From the NCBI GenBank assembly GCA_011109175.1, contig RDEW01000005.1:62001-126000 (forward strand): a stretch of 64,000 nucleotides of DNA, read 5' to 3'. How positions within the stretch are numbered: the stretch's first letter is position 1; every line of letters begins with the position of its first letter. Under the pieces are notes generated by a model. It saw nothing but the letters and a program-made list of their open reading frames with translations. It did not search any database and was not told the DNA's origin. Below are positions 24,721 to 35,660 of the stretch, piece by piece. Made by a program: the position numbers and the translations under genes. This DNA is from Dicyema japonicum. Its lineage: Eukaryota; Dicyemida; Rhombozoa; Dicyemidae.

Positions 24721-24774
24721 AAGAACTAACCAAAATTAAGCTTCAGTACTTGATAACTTAATAACATAAAAGAA

Positions 24775-24846
24775 TCCCAAGGCCCGGATTCGAACCGGGG
24801 ACCTAGAGAACTACAGTCTCCCGCTCTACCACTGAGCTACCTCGGG
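24775..24846 (-). tRNA. tRNA-Tyr (GUA), no intron
   Basis: The minus strand folds as a full cloverleaf. The 7-bp acceptor is CCCGAGG with CCTTGGG, followed by discriminator A. The D arm is GCTC/GAGC, the anticodon stem GGAGA/TCTCT with loop CTGTAGT (anticodon GTA), and the T arm CCCGG-TTCGAAT-CCGGG. C1:G72 is the usual eukaryotic tRNA-Tyr identity pair. The A box (TAGCTCAGTGGTAGAGC) and B box (GGTTCGAATCC) are intact. A short T run follows (TTCTTTT). Most eukaryotic tRNA-Tyr genes carry an intron after the anticodon; this one has none. Confidence 0.95.
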
Positions 24847-24888
24847 GCTTTTTTATTTATCAATATTATTTTTATTTATCAATATTAT

Positions 24889-25006
24889 TCCAATATTCAT
24901 TACAGGCTTCCGGTTCCGAAGAGAGGTGGGGAAGTAGGTCCGCCCTCTTCCATTTTTGTCCCACGTCCTACCGTCATGGACATCACTTCAATCTTTAACG
25001 GAATAG
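24889..25006 (-). repeat. SINE-A internal fragment
   Basis: ATTCATTACAGGCTTCCGGT, GAAGAGAGGTGGGGAAGTAG and GTCCGCCCTCTTCCATTTTT are nearly identical to the reverse of 33895-33995. Confidence 0.8.
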
Positions 25007-25011
25007 TCCTA

Positions 25012-25440
25012 ACTGTAAAATTGTCCTATTTTTCTTAAAATGTCCTAACTGTACTATTTTGTTTTTAAATGTCCTCTTTATATTATGTTGTTAATAAAAT
25101 GATAAGGACAAAACATTAGTTAGCTGCCGTCCTCACTGCGTGGCTGTTCCCTCTCAGAATTGCGAGCGAAATTCGCTCAAACAGCCACAGCCAAATGTCC
25201 TTGAGCAAAAATAGCCGCGTGGCGCCATGTGGTGTTGCGTGGTTAATTGGTTGAAGTTTTCTGCTTTCTTGTATGTTCCTTTTGTCTCTTCCTATTAGAG
25301 TGGCGTCATGTGATCCACCTGTCTAGGTGACGCCCAGTGCCAGGCCGGCACGAAAAAAGATCATTTGCTCTTTCCCACTCCACTGGAGGGGTTTCCACAA
25401 CTGAAAATGGCATAATTTTTATGCGGGAATTTCCAAATTT
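25012..25440. repeat. Composite block 1: LINE-F 3' end joined to SINE-C
   Basis: 25012-25205 holds the LINE-F 3' end in minus orientation (GGACA-rich untranslated part, then GCTGCCGTCCTCACTGCGTG). SINE-C (+) follows directly at 25212 (ATAGCCGCGTGGCGCCATGT). The same junction recurs at 28416-28945, including the linker CAAATGTCCTTGAGCAAAAA. Confidence 0.85.
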
Positions 25441-25489
25441 GGAAATTATCGAAACCTCTAAGTGGGGCATTGGATTTTTAATTTAAATC

Positions 25490-26125
25490 GAATAAAGAAA
25501 ATCAATTGTAATTAATTAACACTATGCAAGCTGAATGCTTCCTCCTCTTTGGGCATTGGCCCTTTGTATCACCCTCACTGTTCCCCTCATATACCACTTG
25601 AGAGAGCAAATCACTAGACAAGACAGCTGTTTCTCTTGGTTCCTCTTCTACGTCATTTCCCAGTTCAGAGCCTCTTGAGATAAGATGATTTGTCACTCTT
25701 GTACCCTCATCATCATAGTTATCAACTTTCAGCCCATGTCTATGCTTGATTATCATGCTCTCTAAAGTTTTTAATCGTCATTGATTGGATGTATGCCCTT
25801 TTAGAGACATCCACGTTGAGTCTTTCCATATAGGACTTGTACTACTTTGTTACTACTCCATCCCATGTCAAAACAATCGGAATTATTATCACATTGGTCT
25901 TGTGAATTTGCGCTAGTTCTCCTGTCAGAAGGTCGTATTTGTGGAGTTTTCCACTTCAACATGTTTTAGCAAATCTTGGGAAGTGATCCCTACTTCTATT
26001 AGTATTATTTCGTTTTTGGATTTATTGTGTACGAAAATATCAGGTTTGTTATTTTTAACTTGTATATCCGTTTGTAGTGATGTATCGACTCGTATTTCAA
26101 CTTTACTGTTATAAAACCAGAGTTA
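25490..26125 (-). mobile_element. Retroelement C-terminal nuclease-like fragment
   Basis: The minus strand encodes IQVKNNKPDIFVHNKSKNEI then ILIEVGITSQDLLKHVE and, in another frame, ELAQIHKTNVIIIPIVLTWDG. The pattern KPDI...K..EI.LIEV is the PD-(D/E)xK-like end domain of endonuclease-reverse-transcriptase elements. Frames shift at about 25930. The 25502-25756 frame may be its tail. Confidence 0.7.
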
Positions 26126-26329
26126 AATTCAATATTTGTCCAATAAAAATATTTATACGTATAAATTAAGCGGGATAAACAGCAAAATTAGATATTGATG
26201 AGGTGACATACTTTTAATTTGGTTTACACAATGAAAATAGTTTAGCATTATTGGCAAATGAAAATGAGTTTCATGTCGGTTTTTATTTATTAAAGGTTTA
26301 CAACATTTGGTAAGCTCTTCACAGTTATA

Positions 26330-26650
26330 ACTAATTAATCCAGGAAGGATCCCAAGAGAGAACACCTGTTTGTGCAGATCAAATCCATCCTTTAATATTA
26401 CATTACAGGCTTCAGAAGAGAGATTGAAGTAGCTCCACCCTTTTCAATTTTCGTCACATGTCATATTGTTGTGGATTTCATTTCATTCTTTTTTTCATAA
26501 TGGTAATCTTCACTAGTGTGGTGGATCAGGAAGAGGATCCCTTTCAACAACTGTGTCGTGTCAGAAGGAGACTTTACCTCAGGGGTGGGATCGGGTTGAT
26601 GAGAAATGACCTTTGCTGAAAAATCCATCTTTCGAATTAATTAAGTTGAA
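26330..26650 (-). repeat. SINE-A copy, head lost
   Basis: Matches 48330-48650 block by block (AGAGAACACCTGTTTGTG, GATCAAATCCATC, GGTGGGATCGGGTTGATGAG, CTTTGCTGAAAAATCCATC) and breaks off at TTCGAATTAATT, just inside the tRNA-like head. Confidence 0.75.
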
Positions 26651-26724
26651 ACAGACAAGAAAAGGACAACGGAGTCATCAGACGGACACACAAATAACTC
26701 CATCAAGGAAGAGAATATCTAATT

Positions 26725-27330
26725 TAATCTAATATATTGATTGATCACATGACACCATTGTAGTAGAACAAGGAAATATAAAGAGAAAAGGAAAGAAAAA
26801 TAAAAATTTGATCAAGTGACAAGTGCGGAAATAACTCCAAGGACCATTATTATCGTCATGAGTCCCTACCACTAACCTACTTGGTATATAAATTAGATAC
26901 ACTTGAAGTTTGAAATTAAAACAATGAATAGAATTTATTCGCATATTTTTATTTACATTTAGTTTAATGTACTTTAATTCAGTCCAATTGTCAGAGTTCC
27001 CTTCCGCCACCTGGATCAACAACTTACGCTGAAAACAATTATTGCGACTGAAATTAAGTATGTAGGCGAAATATATGCCCTTGCCTGAAAATTAACTTAA
27101 TCAGTCAGAATACCAGCTGCTTCGGGCTGCGGACGCACTGGTCTTCCCCGATTGATACAGCATAGTTACTTCCCTTCGCTCTTGGTTTTGCCACAGTGTT
27201 TAGTAAATAAATCTAATAATCTGAGAGATTTTTTTAGAGAATCAGTTTTGGTAGTGTAACAATATATAAAGGGGAAGCTATCATGTAACGGTTTCGTTCC
27301 AAAACACTTGGAATAACTCCTATTCAAAAT
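26725..27330 (-). CDS. Unidentified gene with short introns
   Basis: Coding-looking minus-strand blocks: NRSYSKCFGTKPLHDSFPFI and KKSLRLLDLFTKHCGKTKSE (27330-27190), then VSIGEDQCVRSPKQ, then QVAEGNSDNWTELKYIKLN (27020-26960). They sit in different frames separated by GT-AG gaps of intron size (for example about 27080-27108). Their composition is unlike the repeats here. No family recognised. The exon order is tentative and two genes are possible. Confidence 0.4.
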
Positions 27331-27557
27331 GAACGCCTTCAAATCGCAACTAAATGTTTTGAGTGATATACCTTAGAGAATCTGTTCAAGAGCAGCCTGA
27401 AATTTATCTCAAATTAAGAAAAAATAATTTTATTTAAAATTTTCACGACTGTTAATCTTCATAAAATAAGAATGACTTTCTGTCAGGAGAATTTGAACTG
27501 AGTCGTTCGAGGACCATCTCAGTAATTCTATTTTTGCTTAAATTTCATATTTAATGC

Positions 27558-28265
27558 TTACTTAGAGGACGAGTTATCTGAGTTTTCATTATCACCACCT
27601 GAAAAACGACCATCCAGTGAAAAATCCATTCGTGCTGTTCATGCAAAACTTATTTAAATAAAATATGCTTTTCCAAGAAACCGTTCACTTTTTGGTAAAA
27701 TAAAACTAATAAATATTTTTCGAGAATTTAAATGAAATCAGCTCAATGTCTTAATGGGTGTTTAGAAAGATTTCGCTTTGATTTTTAAATCGAAAAACAG
27801 AAGAACTGTCATTATTTGAGTCACAAAAATAAATAAGGCAATTTAATCGTATTTTATCGAAGCATACCTTTCAAGCATCTTCTTCAAGTAAGCCAACCAA
27901 ATGATGAGCATTGATTCCAAAAAAATCCATTCCTCAATATATTCACGTGGGTTATCAATTCCAGTTTCTTTGTTCCATTGAAAAATTTCTATTATCCTGA
28001 AAAGTGCATTATTGACTCAGTTTTTTACTTTGAACGGATCCCAAATATTTCAGACCATTTTCCACTGCAATCTCAGAGCTTGGAAAGAATAGAAGAAAGT
28101 AGGAAGATTATCTAGAATGTTAATTTCCCGTTTTTGTAGAACATCCTCGAATACCTTTATCAAAATTGTGGCAAAATCTCTCATTCTCTGATCGGAGTGG
28201 TACATCAGTTCCTCCATGACTCTTTGATTGAGTCTCGTCCAAAGATAATTTCTCTAACAATTGAT
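27558..28265 (-). CDS. Unidentified helical protein gene
   Basis: A minus-strand frame gives NYLWTRLNQRVMEELMYHSD, then DFATILIKVFEDVLQKRE and LPTFFYSFQALRLQWKM (28260-28060). After a GT-AG gap (about 28055-27997) IIEIFQWNKETGIDNPREYI and EEWIFLESMLIIWLAYLKKM follow. A possible last exon ends DGRFSGGDNENSDNSSSK at 27558. The predicted chain is helical, like a HEAT-type or tethering-complex protein, but I cannot name it. The link to the last exon crosses about 200 bp of AT-rich DNA and is weak. Confidence 0.5.
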
Positions 28266-28415
28266 AGTTTTTTGTTAATTTTATATAAATTGTCCTAAAA
28301 TGATTTCTTAGATTTGTTATTTTTTGAATAATTTAAAGCCCAGATTAAGTATCTGTGATATTTTGTTTACAGTTAAACGATAAAAATGCAAAATATTAAA
28401 AAATAAAAAAATAAT

Positions 28416-28945
28416 AAAATTGTCCTATTTTTCTTAAAATGTCCTAACTGTACTATTTTGTTTTTAAAATGTCCTCTTTATATTTTTATGTTGTTAATAA
28501 AATGATAAGGACAAAACATTAGTTAGCTGCCGCCCTCACTTCGTGGCTGTTCCCTCTCAGAATTGCGAGCGAAATTCGCTCAAACAGCCACAGCCAAATG
28601 TCCTTGAGCAAAAATAGCCGCGTGGCGCCATGTGGTGCTTCGTAGGCTAATTGGTTGAAGTTTCTGTTTTGTTCGTCTGTTTCTCCTCTTTCTTCCTATA
28701 GAGTGGCGTCATATGATCCACCTGTCTAGGTGGCGCCCAGTGCTAGGCTAGCACGAAAAGGGATCATTTGCTCTCCTCCACTCCACTGGAGAGGTTTCCA
28801 CAACTGCAACTATGGACGTCTTTTACCTTTTATGTTGATTCCGGATGCACTCTATTTCTGTAGAAGTGGAAACTGGATACACTTAATTAGTTGTTTACTT
28901 CAACTTCTTTCTCGGTGTATCCGGGGTTAATTAATCAATAAAATG
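28416..28945. repeat. Composite block 2: LINE-F 3' end joined to SINE-C, full length
   Basis: 28416-28610 repeats the LINE-F minus-orientation tail of block 1, with GTCCTAACTGTACTATTTTG in both. SINE-C (+) runs 28616-28945 and is the most complete copy: head ATAGCCGCGTGGCGCCATGT, middle CACCTGTCTAGGTGGCGCCC, end TTTCTCGGTGTATCCGGGGT then TTAATTAATCAATAAA. Confidence 0.85.
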
Positions 28946-29570
28946 TCCTATTATTTCTGCCTTAGTTATCAGTAAACGAGTAATCTGTAATCTTTATTGC
29001 AAACTTCGAGGTGGAAATTGCACTTATACAAGAGCCTAAACTTTCCAAGTCTATCCTCACTCTTTGTTTTCCGGGATACTTTTTCCCCAAAAGGATCGGG
29101 TAATGAGATCTGGTGGAGGACTCCTAACAATATCAGGAGCAATATTGTATTCATTGATGTCTCCCATGCTGTGTCTTCCCTCTGTGAAGGGGATGATTTC
29201 TATTGAACTTTCTCTATAAGTGTAGAGACGTTTTATACTCTCAAATGTCTGTATTCCTCGTCGGGGGTTATTTTCGGCAACCTTTACTCCTAACCTATAG
29301 AGACTATGTGGACTCAGAGATCTGAATCTATGTGATAATCCTCACAATCGTGGTGAGTATATCCTGTCTTCCATTGACGACTTGATCATTCTTAGCACCC
29401 CAGAAACTCATATCAGGCTTCCTGTGATCTTCATCAGTAGATTTTATCATCAAATAATTGCTCTGACCATCGAGTACGCTCCTGGACACAAAAGTTTAAA
29501 ATATCAAATCACTCTGACGGAACATCACGTCTCAGATAATCGTTTTCTAGCTTTTAGATGGGGGCATAGG
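28946..29570. other. Unassigned sequence
   Basis: Frames on both strands (for example plus 29382-29570, motif IEYAPGHKSLKYQITL) lack a recognisable family. They could be retroelement debris. Confidence 0.3.
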
Positions 29571-29730
29571 AAGAGCCGTCCGGGACAACACGCTGTAGGG
29601 GGTACCAGATCCAAACAATATGAAGAGCCGTCCGGGACAGCACGCTGTAGGGGGTACTAGATCCGAGCCATAGGAAAAAGCCGTCCGGGGCAGCACGCTG
29701 TAGGGAAGTACCAGATCCAAACCATAGAGT
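29571..29730. repeat. Minisatellite, 52-53 bp x 3
   Basis: Three units begin at 29571, 29623 and about 29676, each with AGCCGTCCGGGACAGCACGC, then TGTAGGGGGTACCAGATCC. The units differ at a few positions. GC content is far higher than in the flanks. Confidence 0.9.
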
Positions 29731-29789
29731 TCACTTTATTAAGTTATACTAAATTTTTTTCTCGATTTTTTCATCATAGTCAAGTTCTA

Positions 29790-30260
29790 CTTCTAGTGAT
29801 AACCATGACAAAACTGAAGACTTTGAGGCACTTGAAACGTACTGTCATAATTTTGTTACTCATCTTCTCTCTCGAAAAAATCGTTGACTGCCTTATACTT
29901 TTCCGTACTGGAAGCAGAACTTTTCCAAAAAATGCAAAGGATTTCCTACTTCATTTATTGAGCTTGGATGGGATGTTTTTCCAACTTTGAACACTGCTCA
30001 CAGTTGCTCACAGTATTACTCCCAGTTGGCTACTCAATTGCTAGTTGTGAACGTTTTTTTTCAAAGTTAAAACAGATACAAATATTGAGGTCTTTGATGT
30101 CAGCGCCCATCAAGTTTATCTTTGATCAACATTGAAAAGAATTTCCTTGACCAGCGAGGTGAAAGAAGCTGTGATAGAGACTTTGTGACAACAATAGAGC
30201 GATTGGACATGAAAGTGACTTTTTGTTTATTATTTTATAAATTAAATAATAATACATCTC
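29790..30260 (+). mobile_element. hAT transposase C-terminal remnant
   Basis: Plus-strand reading gives DVFPTLNTA, then GYSIASCERFFSKLKQIQ and ILRSLMSAP (30016-30110), the hAT dimerisation block (ASCERxFSKLK...LRSxM). One base deletion and stops interrupt it. The 5' part of the transposase is absent. Confidence 0.75.
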
Positions 30261-30309
30261 ACTCTTACTTGATCTTTTATTTATCCTCATGTATGACAAC
30301 ATAATTCAC

Positions 30310-31079
30310 GATTAAGGTAGTTAAGGGGCATCATTATTATACACTCGTCCCGGGATGCAGAGAGGAGTCCTCGCAGGCCAAGTCCATATCGCCTGGGTGG
30401 ATATCATGCTATTAGGTCGAAGTTTATTTAGGAAGTCTTTTAATATCGGATAACGAGTATCATTAGGGGACGCCACAAGCTGTTTTAAAGAAATCTTATG
30501 AAATATCTATTCTCAGGACGGAAATTTAAGTTTAAGATACAAAGCATCGAACTAACTATGTATCTAGGCTGATTTGAGGTCGACCTTCAATGGGAAATCG
30601 ATTCTGGTTTAAAGATCAGAATTCATACAACGTTATCTCCTATTATCAATGAAGACTTTAAAAAATAATTCAACTCAACCTAATAGGTGATTCCTAACTT
30701 TGAAATAAGTAAGAGAGTCTTCACCGTCGATAACAAAAAAGGGGTTCGACTTACTACCTAGAGCAGACATGTCAAACATTGGACGCTTATCCTCCCGTCA
30801 TTTAAATGAGACCACAAGAGAAAAGCAGTGGATATCTGTCAACGGCTCAAATTGACAGGTTGTGGTTATGAGTTTTTTACGTGGTCAGAAGACGTTCAGA
30901 CGCTTAAACTATTCGCTCACCCTTGTATACGAATGTTCCCAGAACAACGATACTGTCCTAAAAGTGCGTGCTTCCACGTGTGAGCACTGACACTTATGTC
31001 CATAACATGATAATGAAATTGATTGATGGCAATAATTTTTTAAGACAATTATTTAACAAAGAAACAAATGTTATTGAGG
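30310..31079. other. Unassigned sequence
   Basis: No convincing coding block or repeat. Contains a GC-richer patch at 30350-30420. Confidence 0.3.
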
Positions 31080-31195
31080 AAGCCTGCTGCGTGAATCGTG
31101 AATGAGTTCCCTCGGAGTATGGCCATTTCAATCTTTTGTCTCAGCCAGAACCCTTCTCGCTGATCCCTTTTTTTCCTGGCAAGCATTCCTCCGAG
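31080..31195 (-). mobile_element. LINE-F C-terminal scrap
   Basis: Minus-strand REGFWLRQKIEMAILRGNSF and IHAAGF match the LINE-F end, most like 18830-18905. Confidence 0.7.
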
Positions 31196-31293
31196 TTCAG
31201 TCGCAATAATTTTAACAAATTTTGATAAATTGTATTTCGTGGAATCAGTTATATTGTCTTTATAAAGCACTCCACAAACTGACCCCATTTAGA

Positions 31294-31738
31294 ATGGCAT
31301 CTTCAGCTAAGAAGAAAAGGAAGAAAGAAGAAGGCGGTGGGGATGCGAGCTCTAAAAAGTTGGGAACTCCTGCATTAAGGAGTTATCGTAGCAGATTATC
31401 AGCATTATGTTCAAAAGCAGCACTTTCAGAGAAGTATACTTCCTTCATCTTTACGATTAATGAAACTCACAAAGAGGTCCAGAGTGATCTACCAAATCAT
31501 AACCTTTCTTTACGTTTATCCACGTGGAAGATAGATTATTTCCATTTTGCTGGTTGACGTCTTTCACATTTTTTGTAAGTTGGACAGACATGTAATTGGT
31601 TTCAGATCTTTAGAGGAATCACAACCTCTTCTTTTGGACAAGATTAGGAGTGTATTCATAATATCTTGGCAATTTCTTAAATTTACGCCTGTGCCAGGGG
31701 AGTATCAAAAGGCAGTCTTAAGGGTTATTTTTTTATAA
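31294..31738 (+). CDS. Unidentified gene, Lys-rich N-terminus
   Basis: ATG at 31294 opens a frame with a basic start (MASSAKKKRKKEE, a likely nuclear-localisation type run) followed by YRSRLSALCSKAALSEKYTS. A GT-AG gap of about 27 nt near 31552-31578 joins to LDRHVIGFRSLEESQPLLLD and FTPVPGEYQKAVL, ending near 31736. Codon use resembles the host genes and no repeat matches it. I do not recognise the family. ESS2 starts 385 bp downstream on the same strand. Confidence 0.45.
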
Positions 31739-32122
31739 TACATAAAAACTACATCCCTGATAGACACTAATCCCCTATGCTGTTTTTGTTTAATAAAAAA
31801 TTTAATTTTCTTTATTTATCTCAAGCGATAAATTAATTTTTAATCTTTATCGAAAAATAAGCGAAGTGTAACCACCTAGGCTCGGTAACACCCTAGGCTC
31901 GTGACATATTAAGTTGTATTCATTTTCTACGGTAACAAAACAGAGATAACACACCATTTTAAACCCTTACAATTGAGCTTGGGTTTCTTAGATTTTTATT
32001 TTCAAAAGAATCTTATTTTCAACAAAAAAATAATTGATTTAATTATATTTAATTAATATAGTAAATAATAAATTTAATTAAAATTTACACAATTAACAAG
32101 TTAGGTTTGTTGTGGTGCACAA
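31739..32122. other. AT-rich 5' flank of ESS2
   Basis: Very AT-rich, no repeat recognised. Presumed promoter side of ESS2. Confidence 0.35.
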
Positions 32123-33179
32123 ATGGTAAATATAAAGGACGAGGAAACTTACATTAAGGTATATTAAATAAAGTAATTTAAAGGAAATTGGACAGATAAT
32201 ACGACGAGATTACTTTCCAGGACAGGAAATTCCTAATGAATCATCTACCTACATTCATACTCCTGCAGATATAAAAGATACACAAGAAATAACCTCCCTA
32301 ATGACAGATCCAGGCAGTTTTCAGCCAAAAGTCCATAATAAATCAGTCATTGGACTGGACGATTATTTTGCTAATAATCAAAGTGAAGACAACATTGTTT
32401 TCGCGTCGATGGTGGAGAAATCAAACTTAAACAAAGACAGAAATCTGGCTATCCTGCACGTTACTGGAGATGAACTACCAAAAATTACAAACTGTCTCAT
32501 TTTGTTCCCGAAGGGACTGAAATGAACGCTGAAGAAAAGTCTCGTCTTGAAAAATGCAGACAAAGAATAAACAAAAAGGCAACCCGTTTGAGTGCTGAGT
32601 TTCTCAACCTACAAAATCGTCGACTTATGAACATTGAAAGCAGATTTGCCGATAAAACTGTGCTCTCGGGAAGAATTGGTCCTGATGGAAAGGAAATTGC
32701 CATTAATGAAGGAGCCGTACGTGGAGGATATATTCCAACTCCTTCTCCAGTACCAGGTTTTCCGATCTGTTGCTATTTTAGGCGTTGAACAGTCTCCTAT
32801 CTTATGTTGGGGTGAAATTGATGGAACCCCAATGACACTTGCTCAAATGACTCCTGTCAGTCAATTTAAGGTCTTTGTTTGGTCCAACATAGATTCCTGA
32901 TGTACCACAAAGGGATAAAATTGGGTTTGAATTGGCACGAAAGGCCGCTGATGAGAAGAAAAGAAACGTGTACTGAGCTCTATTAACTCGTAAATTGTGT
33001 ATTAATTGATTAGTACAAGAAAAAGTTCTTCAAGGTTTTCGATTGAGTCCTTTTCTCCTGCAGCCAGGAATTTGTTAATGAATAATATGTCATCTAGCTC
33101 TAGTGTGAGGAGACAAACTCCAGTCACTCGTGGAGATTCTTTATTTAGTACTAATAAGAAGGTCTTGAATACTGATTGA
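32123..33179 (+). CDS. ESS2: ESS2 / DGCR14 spliceosome-associated protein
   Basis: ESS2 (ES2/DGCR14/Bis1) is a nuclear protein of late spliceosomes. Seen: ATG at 32123, DEETYIK, then a 25-nt intron (32159-32183), EIGQIIRRDYFPG, LDDYFANNQSEDN, FVPEGTEMNAEEKSRLEK, IGPDGKEI, GGYIPTPSPVPG, a 25-nt intron, PILCWGEIDGTPM, a 22-nt intron, IPDVPQRDKIGFELARKAAD, a longer intron near 32971-33015, and a Ser-rich C-terminus ending KKVLNTD. Order and spacing follow the family. The protein is shorter than usual: the coiled region after RRDYFP is largely missing. One frame change at about 32450-32490 was not explained by a simple GT-AG intron, so a missed intron or indel is possible. Confidence 0.92.
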
Positions 33180-33229
33180 TTTTAATATTTTTTTCTATTT
33201 TGTTATTTTTTTATTTAATTTAAGATAAA

Positions 33230-33480
33230 CGGCACTTTTCTTGAGAGTACACTTTATTAGAATATAGAATACTTATGATAACTCATCTTAGAAAAGGAGT
33301 CAACGGATGTTCTTACCTTCTTTTGCTGCGTGTGAATTCTTTGTAACGATTCGGTTCCGAGGTGAAGCAGTCACTTATGACGACGTTACTCTTTATAAAA
33401 GCATCGTCGTTTACTTATTAAATGATATGGGCGTTTATTCAAGTTTGTTACGTTTAGTTGAAGTGACTGTAGTAAAATCT
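33230..33480 (-). repeat. SINE-E copy (diverged)
   Basis: CGATTCGGTTCCGAGGTGAA and CACTTATGACGACGTTACTC match the SINE-E block at 5620-5665. CACTTTTCTTGAGAGTACAC at 33234 resembles the LINE-D/SINE-E tail. Confidence 0.5.
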
Positions 33481-33799
33481 CTGATCGGATAAGAATGTTC
33501 TACTTCCTGCCTATTTGTCTTTGCTTAAGTTACTCCTTGATATCTCTGTTTGAATAGGACATATCCTAAGACCGGACTCTGTTGGGGAGACTTGATTTTT
33601 ACGTTTCCAAGTACTCGCTTTTCTCCGGGCGGTGTGCATTGGGGAATAGCTGATATTGGCTCAACGTTTAGTTATTCTCGGGAGTCGAAACTTTGTTGGT
33701 CATTGAAACTATCAATATCGTGTTAGATTGTGTCTCAGGCTCGACATTTGCGAACCTCATATGCGTCGTTATGGGGTCATGGTTGATTAAACAGGTGTC
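33481..33799. other. Unassigned sequence
   Basis: No recognised element. It may include a decayed SINE-A head. Confidence 0.25.
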
Positions 33800-34130
33800 C
33801 ACCCTTTCAAGAAATACTCAGCCCATATAAATTTTTTCCATTTCGCTTTCGACCAAATCCTCTGAAGACTGCATTATGAAAACTATTCCGTTAAAGATTG
33901 AAGTGATGTCCGCGACGGTAGGACGTGGGACAAAAATGGAAGAGGGCGGACCTACTTCCCCACCTCTCTTCGGAACCGGAAGCCTGTAATGAATATTGGA
34001 AGATGGATTTGGTCGGCACAAGCAGATGTTTCTCCCTTTGGTTCCTTCCTTGGATTAGTTAGTTATGACTGTTTGTGCTGGGCTTACAATGGTAAACCTG
34101 GGATTAATAATAATAATAATAATTTCGCTT
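33800..34130 (+). repeat. SINE-A copy with TAA tail
   Basis: Read on the plus strand the body matches the reverse of 48244-48560 and ends GGTAAACCTGGGA followed by seven TAA units (34106-34127). The tRNA-like head is not recognisable here. Confidence 0.8.
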
Positions 34131-34300
34131 TCGAAACCTCTGAGAAAATCAAATGCGACTGATGCAGCATAAGAAAAACCCTTCAAGGTGGGAGAAAGCA
34201 TATTAGAGTGATAATAAACTGAAGCTTTTTCAATATTAATTATTATCTCTAATTCATGAAGTAAACCAACTAAAAGATAATCCACAAATGATGACAGCAA
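34131..34300 (+). mobile_element. LINE-D fragment
   Basis: AAATGCGACTGATGCAGCAT and ATTCATGAAGTAAACCAACT match 61120-61240, the LINE-D linker before the RT domain. Confidence 0.55.
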
Positions 34301-34353
34301 TACCCTGAGGTTTATTCCGAGAAGCTCTTCAATGTTAATATTACTTCAGTTTC

Positions 34354-34800
34354 TCAATAATTATATTTGCGCCGTGTCTGCATGATCCTCGATACTAGTC
34401 TCTCTGAACCTCTCCTGTTCGACGCCAGCCTCTGCAGACAACTGAGGTCTTCACCGTCCCTTACTGTTCTGTTCACTGGTCTAAGGTTACCATTCAGGAC
34501 TTGGAGAAGTTTTTTGCGTGGCTGACCTAGGATCTTTTCCCCAGGTGTTTCGAAGAATTCTTGCATGATGATGTTTACTGTCTTGTCACTCTCCATTCAT
34601 TAAATATTACCAAACAGTTTCCAGTGCGTCTTCTTCAAGGTGTTCAGAGGTCCAGAGGAGATCTTTGTACAATACTTCACTCCTTATACCCAATGGCCTC
34701 TTTAGTCCCAAGAGTGACCGAAGTTGCTTTCTATGAAAAGAGTCGAGTCCCCCATCCATTGGTTTTCGAGTTAAAGTAAAATGTCGTGGTTTTCGAGTTA
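34354..34800 (-). mobile_element. LINE-D 3' coding end
   Basis: Minus-strand FFETPGEKILGQPRKKLLQV and GEDLSCLQRLASNRRGSERL align with the GRPR...DDL...LVKNR C-terminus of LINE-D. Upstream codons are broken. Confidence 0.7.
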
Positions 34801-34999
34801 AAGTAATTACTCCTAAAAAAAGTAAAATGTCGTAAACTCAACAACGGGAGCCACGGACCAATATTAACCAAGAATTGTTGCTGCACGTATACGGAAAATA
34901 GCAATGCTACCATGTTTTCCACCAATTGCTCTTCACCTTTTGAGGACATGATTATTAAATATAAAAACTAATAATGCTAGGGGACCGCTAAAAAACTTA

Positions 35000-35660
35000 T
35001 GACCTGTTACAATACTAAATTTTTTACGGTAAGTTATGGCAAATATTGTGCTGGTGCGAATCAAAAGATCCACTAACAGACTCAAGGAGACTCTCACTCT
35101 AATGTGTGCGATTTATTTAGAAGTAGCTATGAGGGAACTCCAATCGCAATACCAAGGATAAATAGAAGTGATTTATGCAGATAATGTAACCTAATTTCTG
35201 AAGAAAGAGCGCTCTTGGAACATCCATTTTGAAAAAAAACCCCAGATCTACTTGGGAATAGTTTTTAACTGTAGACAGAGACAAATCAGAATTCACGGAA
35301 ATAATAAGAATGAGTGACACTCTTGAAGAGAGAAAGTGAGGGTATTATTCAAAGAAAAACCTAGGCTAATGGACTATGCATAAAATAGATAATTTATGGC
35401 TTAAACAAAAGGATCAGTATCAAACCACTGTTGTACAACTCGTTTGTCAAAGTATACAACGCTAAGACCTGGACTACCTCAAAAGAAAGAATGGAGAGGC
35501 TCGATTCTTTCCACATGAATCAACTGAGACAAATAACAGAAATGACTGACTAAGATCTTGTGCGAAGCAATCTATAAGAAATGTGGTGTATGCCAATAAG
35601 TCTGGAGATGATGGTGTCTACTCGGAGACTATTCGGGCACATCCTGAGGACTGAGTTGGG
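35000..35660 (+). mobile_element. LINE-D RT-to-C-terminus remnant
   Basis: Plus-strand VIYADNVT (about 35169) is a decayed catalytic YADDV. KPLLYNSFVKVYNAKTWTTS and RLDSFHMNQLRQ follow at 35425-35525, then RRLFGHILRTELG near 35620. Multiple stops. Confidence 0.75.

Noticed and set aside
25490-25756. Acidic host protein on the minus strand
   Set aside because: It directly follows a retroelement nuclease-like domain in the same orientation and is more likely its decayed tail.
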